DNA from: a bacterium
Lineage (GTDB): Bacteria > Planctomycetota > B15-G4
Length of the DNA: 54,497 nt
Direction: 5' to 3'
NCBI GenBank assembly: GCA_030428785.1
Contig: JAUIEF010000014.1
Span: 1-54,497 of the forward strand
The translations under genes and the position numbers were made by a program. The notes below the pieces were generated by a model. The model ran no database searches, was not told the origin of the DNA, and saw only the letters and a list, made by a program, of their open reading frames with translations. Positions 36,480 to 47,727 of the stretch are shown in pieces. Every line of letters begins with the position of its first letter. Within the stretch, counting starts at the first letter, position 1.

Positions 36480-36913
36480 CGCGCCGACTCCCGGATGCCG
36501 AGACCGGCCAGGATGTCCGCGGCCCGCGCGTTCATGCGGCGGCGCCGCGCCGGCGTGTCGTCGTCCCAGCCCAGGAGGTGCAGCGTGCCGTGGGCGACGT
36601 AGAGCAGCAGCTCGTGCCGCGGGTCCGTGCCGCGCGCCTCGGCCTCGCGGAGCGCCGTCTCGCCGGACACGACGACCTCGCCGGAGACGGCGTCCGGCGA
36701 CGGGTCGTCGGCGTAGCTGAACGCGATGGAGTCCGTCGCCCAGTCGTGGTCCAGGTGCTCGCGGTTCACCTCGCGGATGACGGCGTCGTTGACGAGCGCG
36801 ACGGACACGTCGGGTTCGCCGCCACCCTCCGCCTCGAAGACGGCGGTCACCACCGCCCGCACGTCGCGGGCCGTGACCTTCACGCGGCGCTGCCGGTTCG
36901 CGACGGGGATCAC
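36476..36913 (-). CDS. ybeY: endoribonuclease YbeY with one changed metal ligand
   Basis: YbeY is a metal-dependent RNase in 16S rRNA 3'-end maturation and ribosome quality control. The 145-residue protein keeps TDSIAFSY (for TDVLSFP) and the motif HGTLHLLGWDD. His108 and His112 are present but the third ligand of HGxLHLxGYDH is Asp118. Asp can bind the metal, so activity may remain. The GTG start at 36913 overlaps the phoH stop, giving the common phoH-ybeY pair. Confidence 0.88.
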   Translation of the reverse strand: MIPVANRQRRVKVTARDVRAVVTAVFEAEGGGEPDVSVALVNDAVIREVNREHLDHDWATDSIAFSYADDPSPDAVSGEVVVSGETALREAEARGTDPRHELLLYVAHGTLHLLGWDDDTPARRRRMNARAADILAGLGIRESAR

Positions 36914-37947
36914 CGCCGCCCGCGGGTCTCCTCGTCCCGCCCCCGGCCGCGGTCCGACCGGCGATCGCGCCGTCGCTCGTCGCGCTCCTGCTCCCGTTCG
37001 CGCTTGCGCTCCTCGTTCTCGTACGCGTTGACGATCTTCTGCACGAGCGGGTGGCGCACGATGTCCTTCTTGTCGAGCCGCACGACCGCGATGCCCGACA
37101 CGTTGCGCAGCAGGCGCTCCGCCTCGATGAGCCCGCTCTCCTGGCCGGGCTCGAGGTCGGTTTGCGTCGCGTCGCCGGTCACGACGACCTTGCTCTTCTG
37201 CCCCATGCGCGTGAGGAACATCTTCATCTGGCCGGGCGTCGTGTTCTGCGCCTCGTCGAGGATGATGAACGCGTTGTCGAGCGTGCGGCCGCGCATGTAC
37301 GCGAGCGGCGCGATCTCGATGACGTCCGTCTCGATGAAGTGCTTGAGGCGCCCGGGCTCGAGGTGCGCGCTCAGCGCGTCGTAGAGCGGACGGAGGTACG
37401 GGTTGACCTTCGCGACGAAGTCGCCCGGCAGGAAGCCGAGCCGCTCGCCGGCCTCGACCGCCGGGCGCACGAGCACGAGCTTCCGGAAGTACCCGCGCCG
37501 CAGGGCCGTGAGCGCGACCGCCGCCGCGAGGAACGTCTTGCCCGTGCCGGCCGGCCCGAGGGCGAAGGTCGCCGTCTCGCGCTGCATGGCCCGCACGTAC
37601 TGCTCCTGGCCCTTGCTGCGGACCTTCATGCCCTCCGGCAGCCACAGGCCGCCCGACTGCTGCTCGGCCTGCGCGTCGACGGTGCCCGCGCCGTGGCCGT
37701 TGCCCAGCAGGTCGTCGAGCACCTTCCTCGGCAGGTCGCCTGCGCTGCGGATGTGGTCGAGCAGCAGGCGCACGACGCGCACCGCGTCCGAGACGTTCTC
37801 CTCCTCCTCGCCCTCGATGACGACGCGGCCCTTGCGGACCGTCAGCGACACGTCGAACGCGTTGCGGATCGCGCGCGCGTTGCCGTCGCGCTCGCCGAGG
37901 AGCGTCCGTTCCTCTTCGAGGGAGTGGAGCGGGACCGTGACACCCAT
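36910..37947 (-). CDS. phoH: PhoH family ATPase (YbeZ-like)
   Basis: This 345-residue protein has an N-terminal KH-like RNA-binding part (~20-70) and a P-loop domain with Walker A GPAGTGKT (131-138), VLVRPAVEAGERLGFLPGD, and Walker B FIILDEAQNTT. The last 35 residues are a very charged Arg/Glu/Asp tail. YbeZ binds YbeY and probably unwinds or presents RNA to it; the direct overlap with ybeY fits this. Confidence 0.92.
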   Translation of the reverse strand: MGVTVPLHSLEEERTLLGERDGNARAIRNAFDVSLTVRKGRVVIEGEEEENVSDAVRVVRLLLDHIRSAGDLPRKVLDDLLGNGHGAGTVDAQAEQQSGGLWLPEGMKVRSKGQEQYVRAMQRETATFALGPAGTGKTFLAAAVALTALRRGYFRKLVLVRPAVEAGERLGFLPGDFVAKVNPYLRPLYDALSAHLEPGRLKHFIETDVIEIAPLAYMRGRTLDNAFIILDEAQNTTPGQMKMFLTRMGQKSKVVVTGDATQTDLEPGQESGLIEAERLLRNVSGIAVVRLDKKDIVRHPLVQKIVNAYENEERKREREQERDERRRDRRSDRGRGRDEETRGRR

Positions 37948-37999
37948 GCGTCGCTCGGGGCCGGGGGATCGGTTCGCGGTGGGTTCCGTGCGGGCCGGG

Positions 38000-38893
38000 T
38001 CAGCTCGCGACGGCAGTGTAGGCCAGCACCAGGGGCGCCACCAGGAGCAGGGAGTCCGCGAGGTCGAGGAATCCGCCCGACTCGCCGAACAGCGTCCCCG
38101 AGTCCTTCACCTCGCAGGAGCGCTTGAGCAGCGACTCGGCGAGGTCGGAGAGCACGGTGAGGACGCCGAGGACCAGACCGTGCGCGGCGGCCCCGACGGC
38201 GCCGCCCGGCACGGGCACCGGACCCGCGCCCGACTCGCCGAGCACGACGCCGTCGAGCAGGAACGCCGCGACGACGGCCGGCAGCGCGAGCCCGCCGACC
38301 AGCCCCTCCACCGTCTTGCCCGGACTGATCGAGGGCGCGAGCTTCCGCCGCCCGAACGACTTGCCCGCGAAGTACGCGCCGATGTCGGAGGACTTCGCGG
38401 TGAGCACGACGCCCACGACGAGCGGCAACCGCCCGGACAGCAGCAACGCGACGAGCGACGACAGTCCGAGCACGTACGGCACGCAGAACCACAGGCTGCG
38501 CGCGAGGCGCACGACCCCGCGACCCGGCCCCGTCGCGATGCGCGACACGAGGAGCAGCGACGCGACCGCGGACGCCGCGGTGAGCACGTCGCCCGTCGCG
38601 CGCAGCGGCCCCGCCCACGACGCCTGGACGTCGCCCTCGTGCAGGTGGCCGCCCGCGGCGAGCCCGGCGAGCACCATGACCGCCATCCACAGCACGCCGA
38701 CGACGAGCCCGACGCGCCGCTGCGGCGCGCTCGCGCCGCCCATCGCGAGCAGCTCGCGCAACGCGCCCAGCGACAGCACGACGCCGAACGCGGTGAGCGC
38801 CCAGGCCGGCTCCCCGGGTCGCGAGGCATCCACCCACCACGCCCCCAGCGTGGCCGCGAGCAGGCTCGCGCCGGTGAGGACGCGCCTCAGCAA
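38000..38893 (-). CDS. cdsA: phosphatidate cytidylyltransferase CdsA with a variant signature
   Basis: CdsA makes CDP-diacylglycerol from phosphatidic acid and CTP in the inner membrane. The 297-residue protein has about eight hydrophobic segments and the C-terminal signature starting SLLKRSCEVKDSG (Ser254, Lys257, Arg258, Lys263, Asp264). The end of the signature, usually HGG-x2-DR-x-D, reads SGGFLDLAD: the His is Ser272 and the Arg is Leu278; Asp277 and Asp280 remain. The start is a TTG at 38893, 10 bases after the uppS stop. It may still be active or be a paralogue of another enzyme. Confidence 0.82.
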   Translation of the reverse strand: MLRRVLTGASLLAATLGAWWVDASRPGEPAWALTAFGVVLSLGALRELLAMGGASAPQRRVGLVVGVLWMAVMVLAGLAAGGHLHEGDVQASWAGPLRATGDVLTAASAVASLLLVSRIATGPGRGVVRLARSLWFCVPYVLGLSSLVALLLSGRLPLVVGVVLTAKSSDIGAYFAGKSFGRRKLAPSISPGKTVEGLVGGLALPAVVAAFLLDGVVLGESGAGPVPVPGGAVGAAAHGLVLGVLTVLSDLAESLLKRSCEVKDSGTLFGESGGFLDLADSLLLVAPLVLAYTAVAS

Positions 38894-38903
38894 GCCGGGT
38901 GCG

Positions 38904-41029
<2,126 letters not shown>

Positions 41030-43591
41030 TCAGCCGTCACAGGAGCCCTCCCGCGCGCCTCCGGCGCTCAGGTACCCCATCTGCCTCAGCTGCTCCAGGG
41101 AGGCCGCGTCCACGCCGCCCTCCGGGGCCTCGACGCGCCGCTCGAGGACGGCCTCCAGCATGCGCTCGAGCTTGTCCACGTGGAAGGCGGCCTCCTTGCC
41201 GACCGGAGTCCGCGGGTCCCGCTCCTCGGGGTCCTCGCGCAGGTCGTAGAAGCAGAGCGAGCCGTCGCCCTCCTCGCCCTCGACGGGGAGCTTCCGCACG
41301 AGCAGGAAGTCGTCGCTGCGGAGCGCGCGGAGCGGACGGCGCAGGGGGTCGCCGCCGCCGCCGAGGGCCAGGCCCTTCTCCGTCTCGGTGAGCGCGAAGC
41401 CGCGCTCGTCGAGCCCGGGCTGCACGGCGCCGGCGTCGTACGACACGCCGAGCATGTCGAGCACCTCCGCGTAGAGCCCGGTCGTCGAGACGACGTCCGC
41501 GACGCGGCCCGGCTCGCGCACGTCCTCCTCCGTCGCGAAGCCCGCGAGCGCGCCGGGCCCGGTCACGACGAGCGGCACGCGGATCGTCTCGCCGTGCAGG
41601 TTGCTGCCGTGCCCCCAGAGCCCGTGCTCCATGAACTCCTCGCCGTGGTCCGACGTGAAGACGACGGCCGTCGTGTCCGCGAGCCCCAGCCGGTCGATCG
41701 CCGCGAGCAGCCGGCCGACCTGCTCGTCGAGGTACGCGACCTCGCCGAGGTAGCGCTGCCGCATGAAGCGGATGTCCGGGTCGTGCTCGCCGATGACCTC
41801 CCCGGAGAAGAAGCGCTCCGTGAGGCGCCGCTCGACCTCGAGCACGTCCTGCCCGCGGAGCTCCGGCGACACGTACCGCTCGAGCCACGGCTCCGGCGCC
41901 TCGACCGGCATGTGCGGGTCGATGTAGTGCAGGTAGAGCAGGAACTGCTGCCCGACGTGGTTCTCGAGGAACGCCTCCGCCTGCGCGCCGACCTGCCGCG
42001 CGTTGCGGTACGGCAGGTGCGCGTAGGTCCCGAACCCCCGGCCGTAGCCGGCGTCGTCGGCGAGCAGCGTGTTCGTGACGTACGCCGCCGTGACGACGCC
42101 CGCGTCGCGTGCGCGCTCGGCCAGCGTGGGCAGCGCGTCCGGCACGACGAAGCGGTCGTGCGTCTGCACGCGGTGCGCCGACGGGTAGAGCCCCGTGAAG
42201 AGCGACGCCGTCGTGGGGAGCGTCCACGGGCTCGGCGCGACGGCGCGCTCGTAGACGGTGCCGCGCCCCGCGAAGCGCGCGATCCAGGGGGTGAGGCCCG
42301 GCTCGGCGCCGTCGAACGGGTCGAGCACGTCCGCGCGCAGGGTGTCCACCTGCACGAGCACCACCGACGGACGCTCCGGGGTCGCGAGCCGGCGCAGCAC
42401 GGCCGCGGGCGTCGCGACGCGCGGCTCGCCGAAGCCCAGGCGGACCGTGCGGCACGCGAACGCGACGGGCACCTCGCGGCGAAGCGCGTAGTCCGGCACG
42501 AGCCGCTCGACCGGCGTGCCGTCCACCGCGAGCACCTCGGAGCGCAGCACGAGCCGTCGCCCCGCGCCCGCGTGCTCGCCCAGCGGCGCGGCGACCTCCG
42601 TCCAGTCGACGGACGCGACGTCCCAGCGCGCGACCTCGACGCCGTCGAGCTCCGCGACGAGCCGCCCGCGCGCGCCCTCCGGCAGCCGGGAGTCGAGCGC
42701 GAGCTCGCCGCGCAGCACGCTGTCCGCGGCGACGTCGACCGTCGTCTCGAAGGTCGCCGCGCCGGTGAAGGCGAGCGCGTGCTGCCGCGCGCGCCCGGTG
42801 AACGAGCCGACGACCTCGACCGGCCGGTGCGACACGGCCGACTCCTCGCCGGCGGCGTCGCCGGCGAGACGCGTCTGCGTCGCGAACACCACGGGCTCCT
42901 GCTCGTCGGGCACGCCCGCCGCGGTGAGGCGCCGCTCGCGCTCGAAACGCACCGGGTGCTCGTCCGCGTCGACGCGCCGCGGCTCCTGCACGACGCGCGG
43001 CGAGAGCAGCGCCACGTAGCCGGGCGGCGGCACGTCGCCCTCGGAGACGACCTCGATCGCGAGCGTCGCCGCGCCCTCGGGCAGCGCGAGCGAGATGTTC
43101 GCCGCCGGCCCCTCGCGCAGCCGGTCCGCATGAGACTCCATGTCGAGCGGCACGGGCGGGACGGCGACCTCCACGGACGAGCCGGGCCCGCCGCCCACCA
43201 CGGACACGCGCAGCACGCACCCGCTCGCGTCGCCCGTGACGCCGCGATGCAGCCGCGCGACGCCCGTCGCGAACCGGCCCGGCCGCGCGTCGACGTGCCA
43301 CAGCACGCGACAGTCACGCGTGAAGCCGACGAGCGCGATCTGGTCGCGGTCGGGGTTGGGCCGCGGGATGTCCGGCCAGACGAGCAGGCCGAGCGTCGGG
43401 TCGACGCCGTGGACGAGCTCCACGCGGTCGAGGTCGAGCGCCAGGTCGCGCCGGACGTCGACCTCGAGCTCGCCGCCGGCGGTCGGGCCGCAGCGGACGA
43501 GCGCCGCGGCGAGCGTCGCGAGCACGAGCGCGCGCGCGAGGCCGCGCACGGGCTCGCTCCCGCGGGGCGCGCAGGTCGGACGGCCCGTCAC
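41030..43591 (-). CDS. sulfatase-fold (alkaline phosphatase superfamily) hydrolase with long N-terminal region
   Basis: This 853-residue exported protein has a hydrophobic leader ending at Cys34 (possible lipoprotein, box L-V-R-C is weak), about 370 residues of beta-rich sequence unlike known modules, and a C-terminal sulfatase-like domain from ~405. The domain has VQVDTLRADVL (metal Asp416), SPWTLPTTASLFTGLYPSAH, and VFTSDHGEEFMEHGLWGHG. At the position where sulfatases have the Cys that becomes formylglycine stands Thr457, so sulfatase chemistry is unlikely; a phosphohydrolase or phosphotransferase using Thr fits better. The GTG start at 43591 overlaps the stop of the small lipoprotein gene. 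Confidence 0.82.
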   Translation of the reverse strand: MTGRPTCAPRGSEPVRGLARALVLATLAAALVRCGPTAGGELEVDVRRDLALDLDRVELVHGVDPTLGLLVWPDIPRPNPDRDQIALVGFTRDCRVLWHVDARPGRFATGVARLHRGVTGDASGCVLRVSVVGGGPGSSVEVAVPPVPLDMESHADRLREGPAANISLALPEGAATLAIEVVSEGDVPPPGYVALLSPRVVQEPRRVDADEHPVRFERERRLTAAGVPDEQEPVVFATQTRLAGDAAGEESAVSHRPVEVVGSFTGRARQHALAFTGAATFETTVDVAADSVLRGELALDSRLPEGARGRLVAELDGVEVARWDVASVDWTEVAAPLGEHAGAGRRLVLRSEVLAVDGTPVERLVPDYALRREVPVAFACRTVRLGFGEPRVATPAAVLRRLATPERPSVVLVQVDTLRADVLDPFDGAEPGLTPWIARFAGRGTVYERAVAPSPWTLPTTASLFTGLYPSAHRVQTHDRFVVPDALPTLAERARDAGVVTAAYVTNTLLADDAGYGRGFGTYAHLPYRNARQVGAQAEAFLENHVGQQFLLYLHYIDPHMPVEAPEPWLERYVSPELRGQDVLEVERRLTERFFSGEVIGEHDPDIRFMRQRYLGEVAYLDEQVGRLLAAIDRLGLADTTAVVFTSDHGEEFMEHGLWGHGSNLHGETIRVPLVVTGPGALAGFATEEDVREPGRVADVVSTTGLYAEVLDMLGVSYDAGAVQPGLDERGFALTETEKGLALGGGGDPLRRPLRALRSDDFLLVRKLPVEGEEGDGSLCFYDLREDPEERDPRTPVGKEAAFHVDKLERMLEAVLERRVEAPEGGVDAASLEQLRQMGYLSAGGAREGSCDG

Positions 43592-44025
43592 GTGCCGGGG
43601 CCGAACCGCTTCACCGACTCGAGGACGAACGCGTCGTACATGACCTCCTCGAACCGCACGTCCTGCATGGGCGCGGCGCGCGGCGCGCCGGGCACCCCCG
43701 GCGGCACGGCCGGCCGCACGAGCGCCAGCATCTCGAGCAGCGTGTCGTCGCCGCGGGGCACGATCTTGACGTAGTACGTGAGCGTCCGCGTCTCGTCGGA
43801 GATGCCGGTGACGACGAGGTTGCCGGTGTCCGGGTCGTAGTCGAGCTCGAAGCCGCCGCCCCACCGCGCGCCGAACTCCTGCACGACGACCTCCTGCACG
43901 AGCGCCACCGCGTCCTCGTAGCCGACGCCCTCGAGCGGGTACGTCCGGAAGTCCAGGAGGTCCTTCTGGAAGAGGCCGCAGCCGGACAGCGCGGTGAGCA
44001 GGAGCAGGAGGGCGCGCGTCATCAC
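43588..44025 (-). CDS. small hypothetical lipoprotein
   Basis: This 145-residue protein has a clear lipoprotein signal (LLLLLTALSGC, Cys at ~16). The mature part predicts a compact alpha/beta domain (VGYEDAVALVQEVVVQEFGARWG, TLTYYVKIVPRGDDTLLEMLALV) and ends in VMYDAFVLESVKRFGPGT. No family was recognised. It is coupled (GTGA) to the sulfatase-fold gene and may be its partner at the outer membrane. Confidence 0.72.
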   Translation of the reverse strand: MMTRALLLLLTALSGCGLFQKDLLDFRTYPLEGVGYEDAVALVQEVVVQEFGARWGGGFELDYDPDTGNLVVTGISDETRTLTYYVKIVPRGDDTLLEMLALVRPAVPPGVPGAPRAAPMQDVRFEEVMYDAFVLESVKRFGPGT

Positions 44026-44142
44026 GGGTCCCGGGCGGAGGGCGGGCGCCGACGGGCGCCGCGGACGGAGGATCCATTCTCGGAGCTGGGCGGGTCGGTC
44101 ACAAGCGCGAGCGCGGCGCGTCGGTGGAGGTCGCGGTCCGCG

Positions 44143-44160
44143 GCGCGGTCGTCGCCGCGC
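44143..44160 (-). terminator. hairpin 12 bases after the GH2 stop
   Basis: GCGCGG / CCGCGC, 6 bp with a 6-base loop, no T-run. Confidence 0.35.
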
Positions 44161-44172
44161 GCCGCGCCCCGG

Positions 44173-47100
44173 TCAGCGCCCCGGATCGGAGGCGAGCAGC
44201 GCGTCCGCCGCGTCGAAGCGCGCGGCGGCCCCCTCGCGGTCGCCGCCCACCCACGTCATGACGCCGAAGCCCCACTCCTGCACGACGAGGGCGCCGAGCT
44301 CGCGCGCGTCCGGCGTGCCGCGCAGGATGAGCCGCTTCGTCCGGGCGAGCAGGTCCTCCTCGCGCTCCACGAAGGCCGCGACGTCCTCCGTCCACAGCCC
44401 CGCGAACGCCTCCTCGAGGTACTCCCACGCGGCGTCCGTGCCCTCGAAGAGCGCGGCGAGCCCCTGGTCCCGGCGGATGAGCCGCTCGACGGCGTAGGCG
44501 GGCGGCGCGGGCCGCCCCGAGGTCACGAAGCTGTAGCGGTCGAGCACGGCCGAGAAGCGCGCGAGCTGCGTCGTGCCGCGCCCGTAGGCGGCCACCTGCT
44601 CGGGCGTGAGCGGGAGCGGCGCGGCGGTGTCCTCGGGCGTCGGCAGCTTGTTGCGCATGCCGAGCGCGACGGACTCGACGAGGTTCGAGAGCAGCCGGTC
44701 GCGGCGCGGGTCCGCCTCGCCCAGCACCGGGTCGAGCAGGGGCAGCCCGCTGAACACGAACTCGCCTCGCCCGAACGGCACGGCGGCGACGAGCGTCCCC
44801 GTGCGCTGCCGGTAGTGGTTGAGCGTGATCGCCGCGGCGCGCGTCCGGCGCGGCAGCTCGCCGACGAGCATCGCGCCCGGCGCGACGGACGCCTCGTGGC
44901 TCTCGAACAGCCGCGCGTGCGCGTCCGCCGGCACGTGCTCGTGCGCCGTCTCCGCGTCGAGCGTCTCGAACACGAGCGGCGGCAGGTCGCCCGGGCGGCG
45001 CGGCTCGTCCGCCTCGATCATGACGTGGCTGCGTCCGATGAAGTTGCCGACCGCGAGGCCGATGCCCACGCGCACCGGGAGGTCCGGGAGCATGCGGATG
45101 CCGCGCGGGCTGCCGGCGAGGCGCCCGATGTGGTTCATCGGCAGGTCCTCGAGCAGCACGATCGCGGTGCCGCCCTGGTAGACGTGCCGCCAGAGCCGCA
45201 GCCGCTCCGCGGGGTCGAGCGACTCGTGCAGGCGCTCGGGCTCGTCGAGGAGGATCACCGGCACGGACGCGGCGTCCGAGACGAGGTCGCGCACGCCGAA
45301 GCCCTCGCGCCGCGCGAAGTCGTGCAGCCGCGTGTCGTCGCCCTCGGGGATGACGAGCTCGACGGGCGCGTCCGGGACGTCGCCCATCTGCGGTACGGTC
45401 CAGCGCGCCGGCGGCGGCGGCACGACCCGCTGCGGGACCTCGCGGCTCATGACGAGCACCTCGCCCGCCTCGTCCACGAAGTACCCGCGGAAGGCGGCCT
45501 CGCCGGGCCCGGTCATCCGGAACGCCTCCTCCGTGAGGACGGTGACGCCGGGCGGGAAGACCTGCCGGTCGAAGCCGCGGCCCACGGTGCCGTCGGCGTC
45601 GCGCACCGCGCCGCGCTCGGCGTTGAGCACCACGGCGCCCGCCACGGGGGCGCCCGTGTCGTTGATCACGGCGACGTCCACGGCCTGCGTGGAGCCCTCG
45701 CGCACGGACGGACGAGCCGGGAACACGGCGAGCTTGAGCGGCGCCAGCGCGTCGCGCATCGCCCGGAGCGCGGGGCGCTCCTCGCCCCACGGATCGAGCA
45801 GGCCGGCGCTCGACTCGGTGCTCACGGCGCGCCACTGCGTGTACACGATGCCCGCGAGCCGCGGGTTCGCGCGGAGCAGCTCGACCATCTCGCGCGTCAT
45901 GCCGACGTGCACCTGCTGCGCGACGTCGAGCCACGCGTCGTCGTCCCAGGTGTCGCCGGACGCGAGCGCGGCGCGCGTGCGCTCGCGCATCGCCGCGAAG
46001 GTGTTGCGCTCCACGCCGAGCACCTTGCGCTCGAAGAAACCCGCGAGGTGCCGCTCCGTGTCGAGCAGCGTGCCGTAGCCGAACTCCGACACGAGCACCG
46101 GGCCGTCCGCGTGGTCGAGCGTGCGCATCCGCACGCGCTCCTCGAACGGGATCGGGCAGGGCGGGTAGACGTGCTCGTCGCGCATGGGCAGCGCGACGTC
46201 GCCGCCCGTGGGGACGTAGCCCGAGCGGAAGAAGCCGCCCGAGTCGACGAGCACGGGGCGCGTCCGGTCGAACGCGAGCAGGTGCTGCGTGACGGGCTCG
46301 TCCAGCCGGTGGGCGTCGCCGCTCAGCTCGTTGAAGATGCCCCACACGACGATCGACGGGTGGTGGTGGTCGCGGCGCACCATCCACTCGACCTCGTGCT
46401 CGAGCCAGCCCTGCAACCGCGGCGACATGTCGACCCAGCCGATGGCCGGCTCCTCGATGACGAGCAGGCCGTGACGGTCGCAGGCGTCGAGGAAGGCGGG
46501 CGGCGCCGGCCGCACGTGGGCGCGCACGAGGTTGAAGCCCACGTCGAGCATCTGGAGGACCTCCTCCTCCAGCTCCTCGGCCGGCGGGTAGAGCCCGCCC
46601 AGCGCGATGTAGTGCGGCTGGTAGAGGACGCCGTGCAGCACGAGGCGGCGGCCGTTGAGGCGGAAGCCGTCGGGGTCGAGGGCGACGGTGCGGAAGCCGA
46701 ACGCGCGCTCGTCGTCGGGACCGGACGCGCGGCGGTCGCCGTGGACCTGCAGGCCCAGGAGGTAGCGCCACGGCTCCTCGGGGCTCCACGTCTCGTGCGC
46801 CGGGACGTCGATCTCCATCGGGACGACGGCGCGGCCGTCGCGCACGGTGACGCGGCGACGCGCGAGCGCGACGGCCGGCGGGCGGTGGTCGCCGTCGGCG
46901 GGGAGCGCGGCGCGCAGGGCGAGCGGGCGCGCGCGCAGCTCGAGCTCGACGTGCCGCGTGCGGTCGTCGTCCGGGGCGCGCAGCTCGACCTCCACGGACA
47001 CCCGGCCGCTCTCCGGGTCGGGCACGAGCCGCTCGATGCGGCCCTTCACGTCCGCGTGACCCGAGACGGACACCGGCCCGAGGATGCCGCCGTAGTTCTC

Positions 47101-47727
47101 GTACCAGCTCTCCTTGGAGTGCGGCACGATCGAGAGCGTGAGGCCGTCGACGGGCGTCGCACCGGGGTCGACGACGCGCACGACGAGGTCCATGCGGCGC
47201 TCGCCGCCGAGCGCCTCGCTCACATCGAGCTCGAAGGGGTCGTACCCCCCGACGTGCTCCCCGACCTCGCGACCGTTCACCCACACGCGGCAGGCGTGGT
47301 TCACGCGCTCGAACGAGAGCACGACGCGCATGCCGCGCGACGGCGGCAGGACCTCCGTGCGCCAGTACCAGACGACGCCGTCGTACGCGCCCGCGGCCTG
47401 GCGCGCCTCGAACGCGCGGGGCACGAGCATCGAGAAGACCTCGCCGGCGCTGGGCGGCGGGTCGCCGGAGCGCGCGATGGCGGCGGGCCAGTCCTGCGCG
47501 AGGCCGACGTCGCCGGGGTCCAGCACGAACTTCCACGGCCCGCCCAGCGAGCGCTCGAAACGCCGCGGGAGCTGCGGCGCCACGACGTCGTCGTCGGCCC
47601 GGGCGGTCGCGGCGCCCGCGAGGAGCACGCACGCGGCGAGCAGCGCGAGACGGAACGCCCCCGCGACGCCGTGGACTCGCCGCGGCGCGTACCGGAGGAT
47701 GCGTGACCTGGAGGTACCCTGGGACAT
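44173..47727 (-). CDS. secreted glycoside hydrolase family 2 with C-terminal extension
   Basis: This 1184-residue exported enzyme has a signal peptide (cleavage near ATARA|DDD, ~44), a GH2 sugar-binding domain (~55-220; SLGGPWKFVLD, VNHACRVWVNGREVGEHVGGYDPFELDVS), an Ig-like domain, and a TIM barrel from ~350 to ~640. Catalytic residues are Glu467 (GIFNELSG, acid/base) and Glu548 (LVSEFGYGT, nucleophile). It most resembles beta-galactosidase/beta-glucuronidase-type GH2. Residues ~690-1184 are unusual: a stretch like a class I amidotransferase-like fold (VPVILLDEPERLHESLDPAERLRLW) and helices of unknown role. It is divergent to the rhamnogalacturonan-lyase-like gene, so both probably act on one plant or algal polysaccharide. 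Confidence 0.87.
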   Translation of the reverse strand: MSQGTSRSRILRYAPRRVHGVAGAFRLALLAACVLLAGAATARADDDVVAPQLPRRFERSLGGPWKFVLDPGDVGLAQDWPAAIARSGDPPPSAGEVFSMLVPRAFEARQAAGAYDGVVWYWRTEVLPPSRGMRVVLSFERVNHACRVWVNGREVGEHVGGYDPFELDVSEALGGERRMDLVVRVVDPGATPVDGLTLSIVPHSKESWYENYGGILGPVSVSGHADVKGRIERLVPDPESGRVSVEVELRAPDDDRTRHVELELRARPLALRAALPADGDHRPPAVALARRRVTVRDGRAVVPMEIDVPAHETWSPEEPWRYLLGLQVHGDRRASGPDDERAFGFRTVALDPDGFRLNGRRLVLHGVLYQPHYIALGGLYPPAEELEEEVLQMLDVGFNLVRAHVRPAPPAFLDACDRHGLLVIEEPAIGWVDMSPRLQGWLEHEVEWMVRRDHHHPSIVVWGIFNELSGDAHRLDEPVTQHLLAFDRTRPVLVDSGGFFRSGYVPTGGDVALPMRDEHVYPPCPIPFEERVRMRTLDHADGPVLVSEFGYGTLLDTERHLAGFFERKVLGVERNTFAAMRERTRAALASGDTWDDDAWLDVAQQVHVGMTREMVELLRANPRLAGIVYTQWRAVSTESSAGLLDPWGEERPALRAMRDALAPLKLAVFPARPSVREGSTQAVDVAVINDTGAPVAGAVVLNAERGAVRDADGTVGRGFDRQVFPPGVTVLTEEAFRMTGPGEAAFRGYFVDEAGEVLVMSREVPQRVVPPPPARWTVPQMGDVPDAPVELVIPEGDDTRLHDFARREGFGVRDLVSDAASVPVILLDEPERLHESLDPAERLRLWRHVYQGGTAIVLLEDLPMNHIGRLAGSPRGIRMLPDLPVRVGIGLAVGNFIGRSHVMIEADEPRRPGDLPPLVFETLDAETAHEHVPADAHARLFESHEASVAPGAMLVGELPRRTRAAAITLNHYRQRTGTLVAAVPFGRGEFVFSGLPLLDPVLGEADPRRDRLLSNLVESVALGMRNKLPTPEDTAAPLPLTPEQVAAYGRGTTQLARFSAVLDRYSFVTSGRPAPPAYAVERLIRRDQGLAALFEGTDAAWEYLEEAFAGLWTEDVAAFVEREEDLLARTKRLILRGTPDARELGALVVQEWGFGVMTWVGGDREGAAARFDAADALLASDPGR

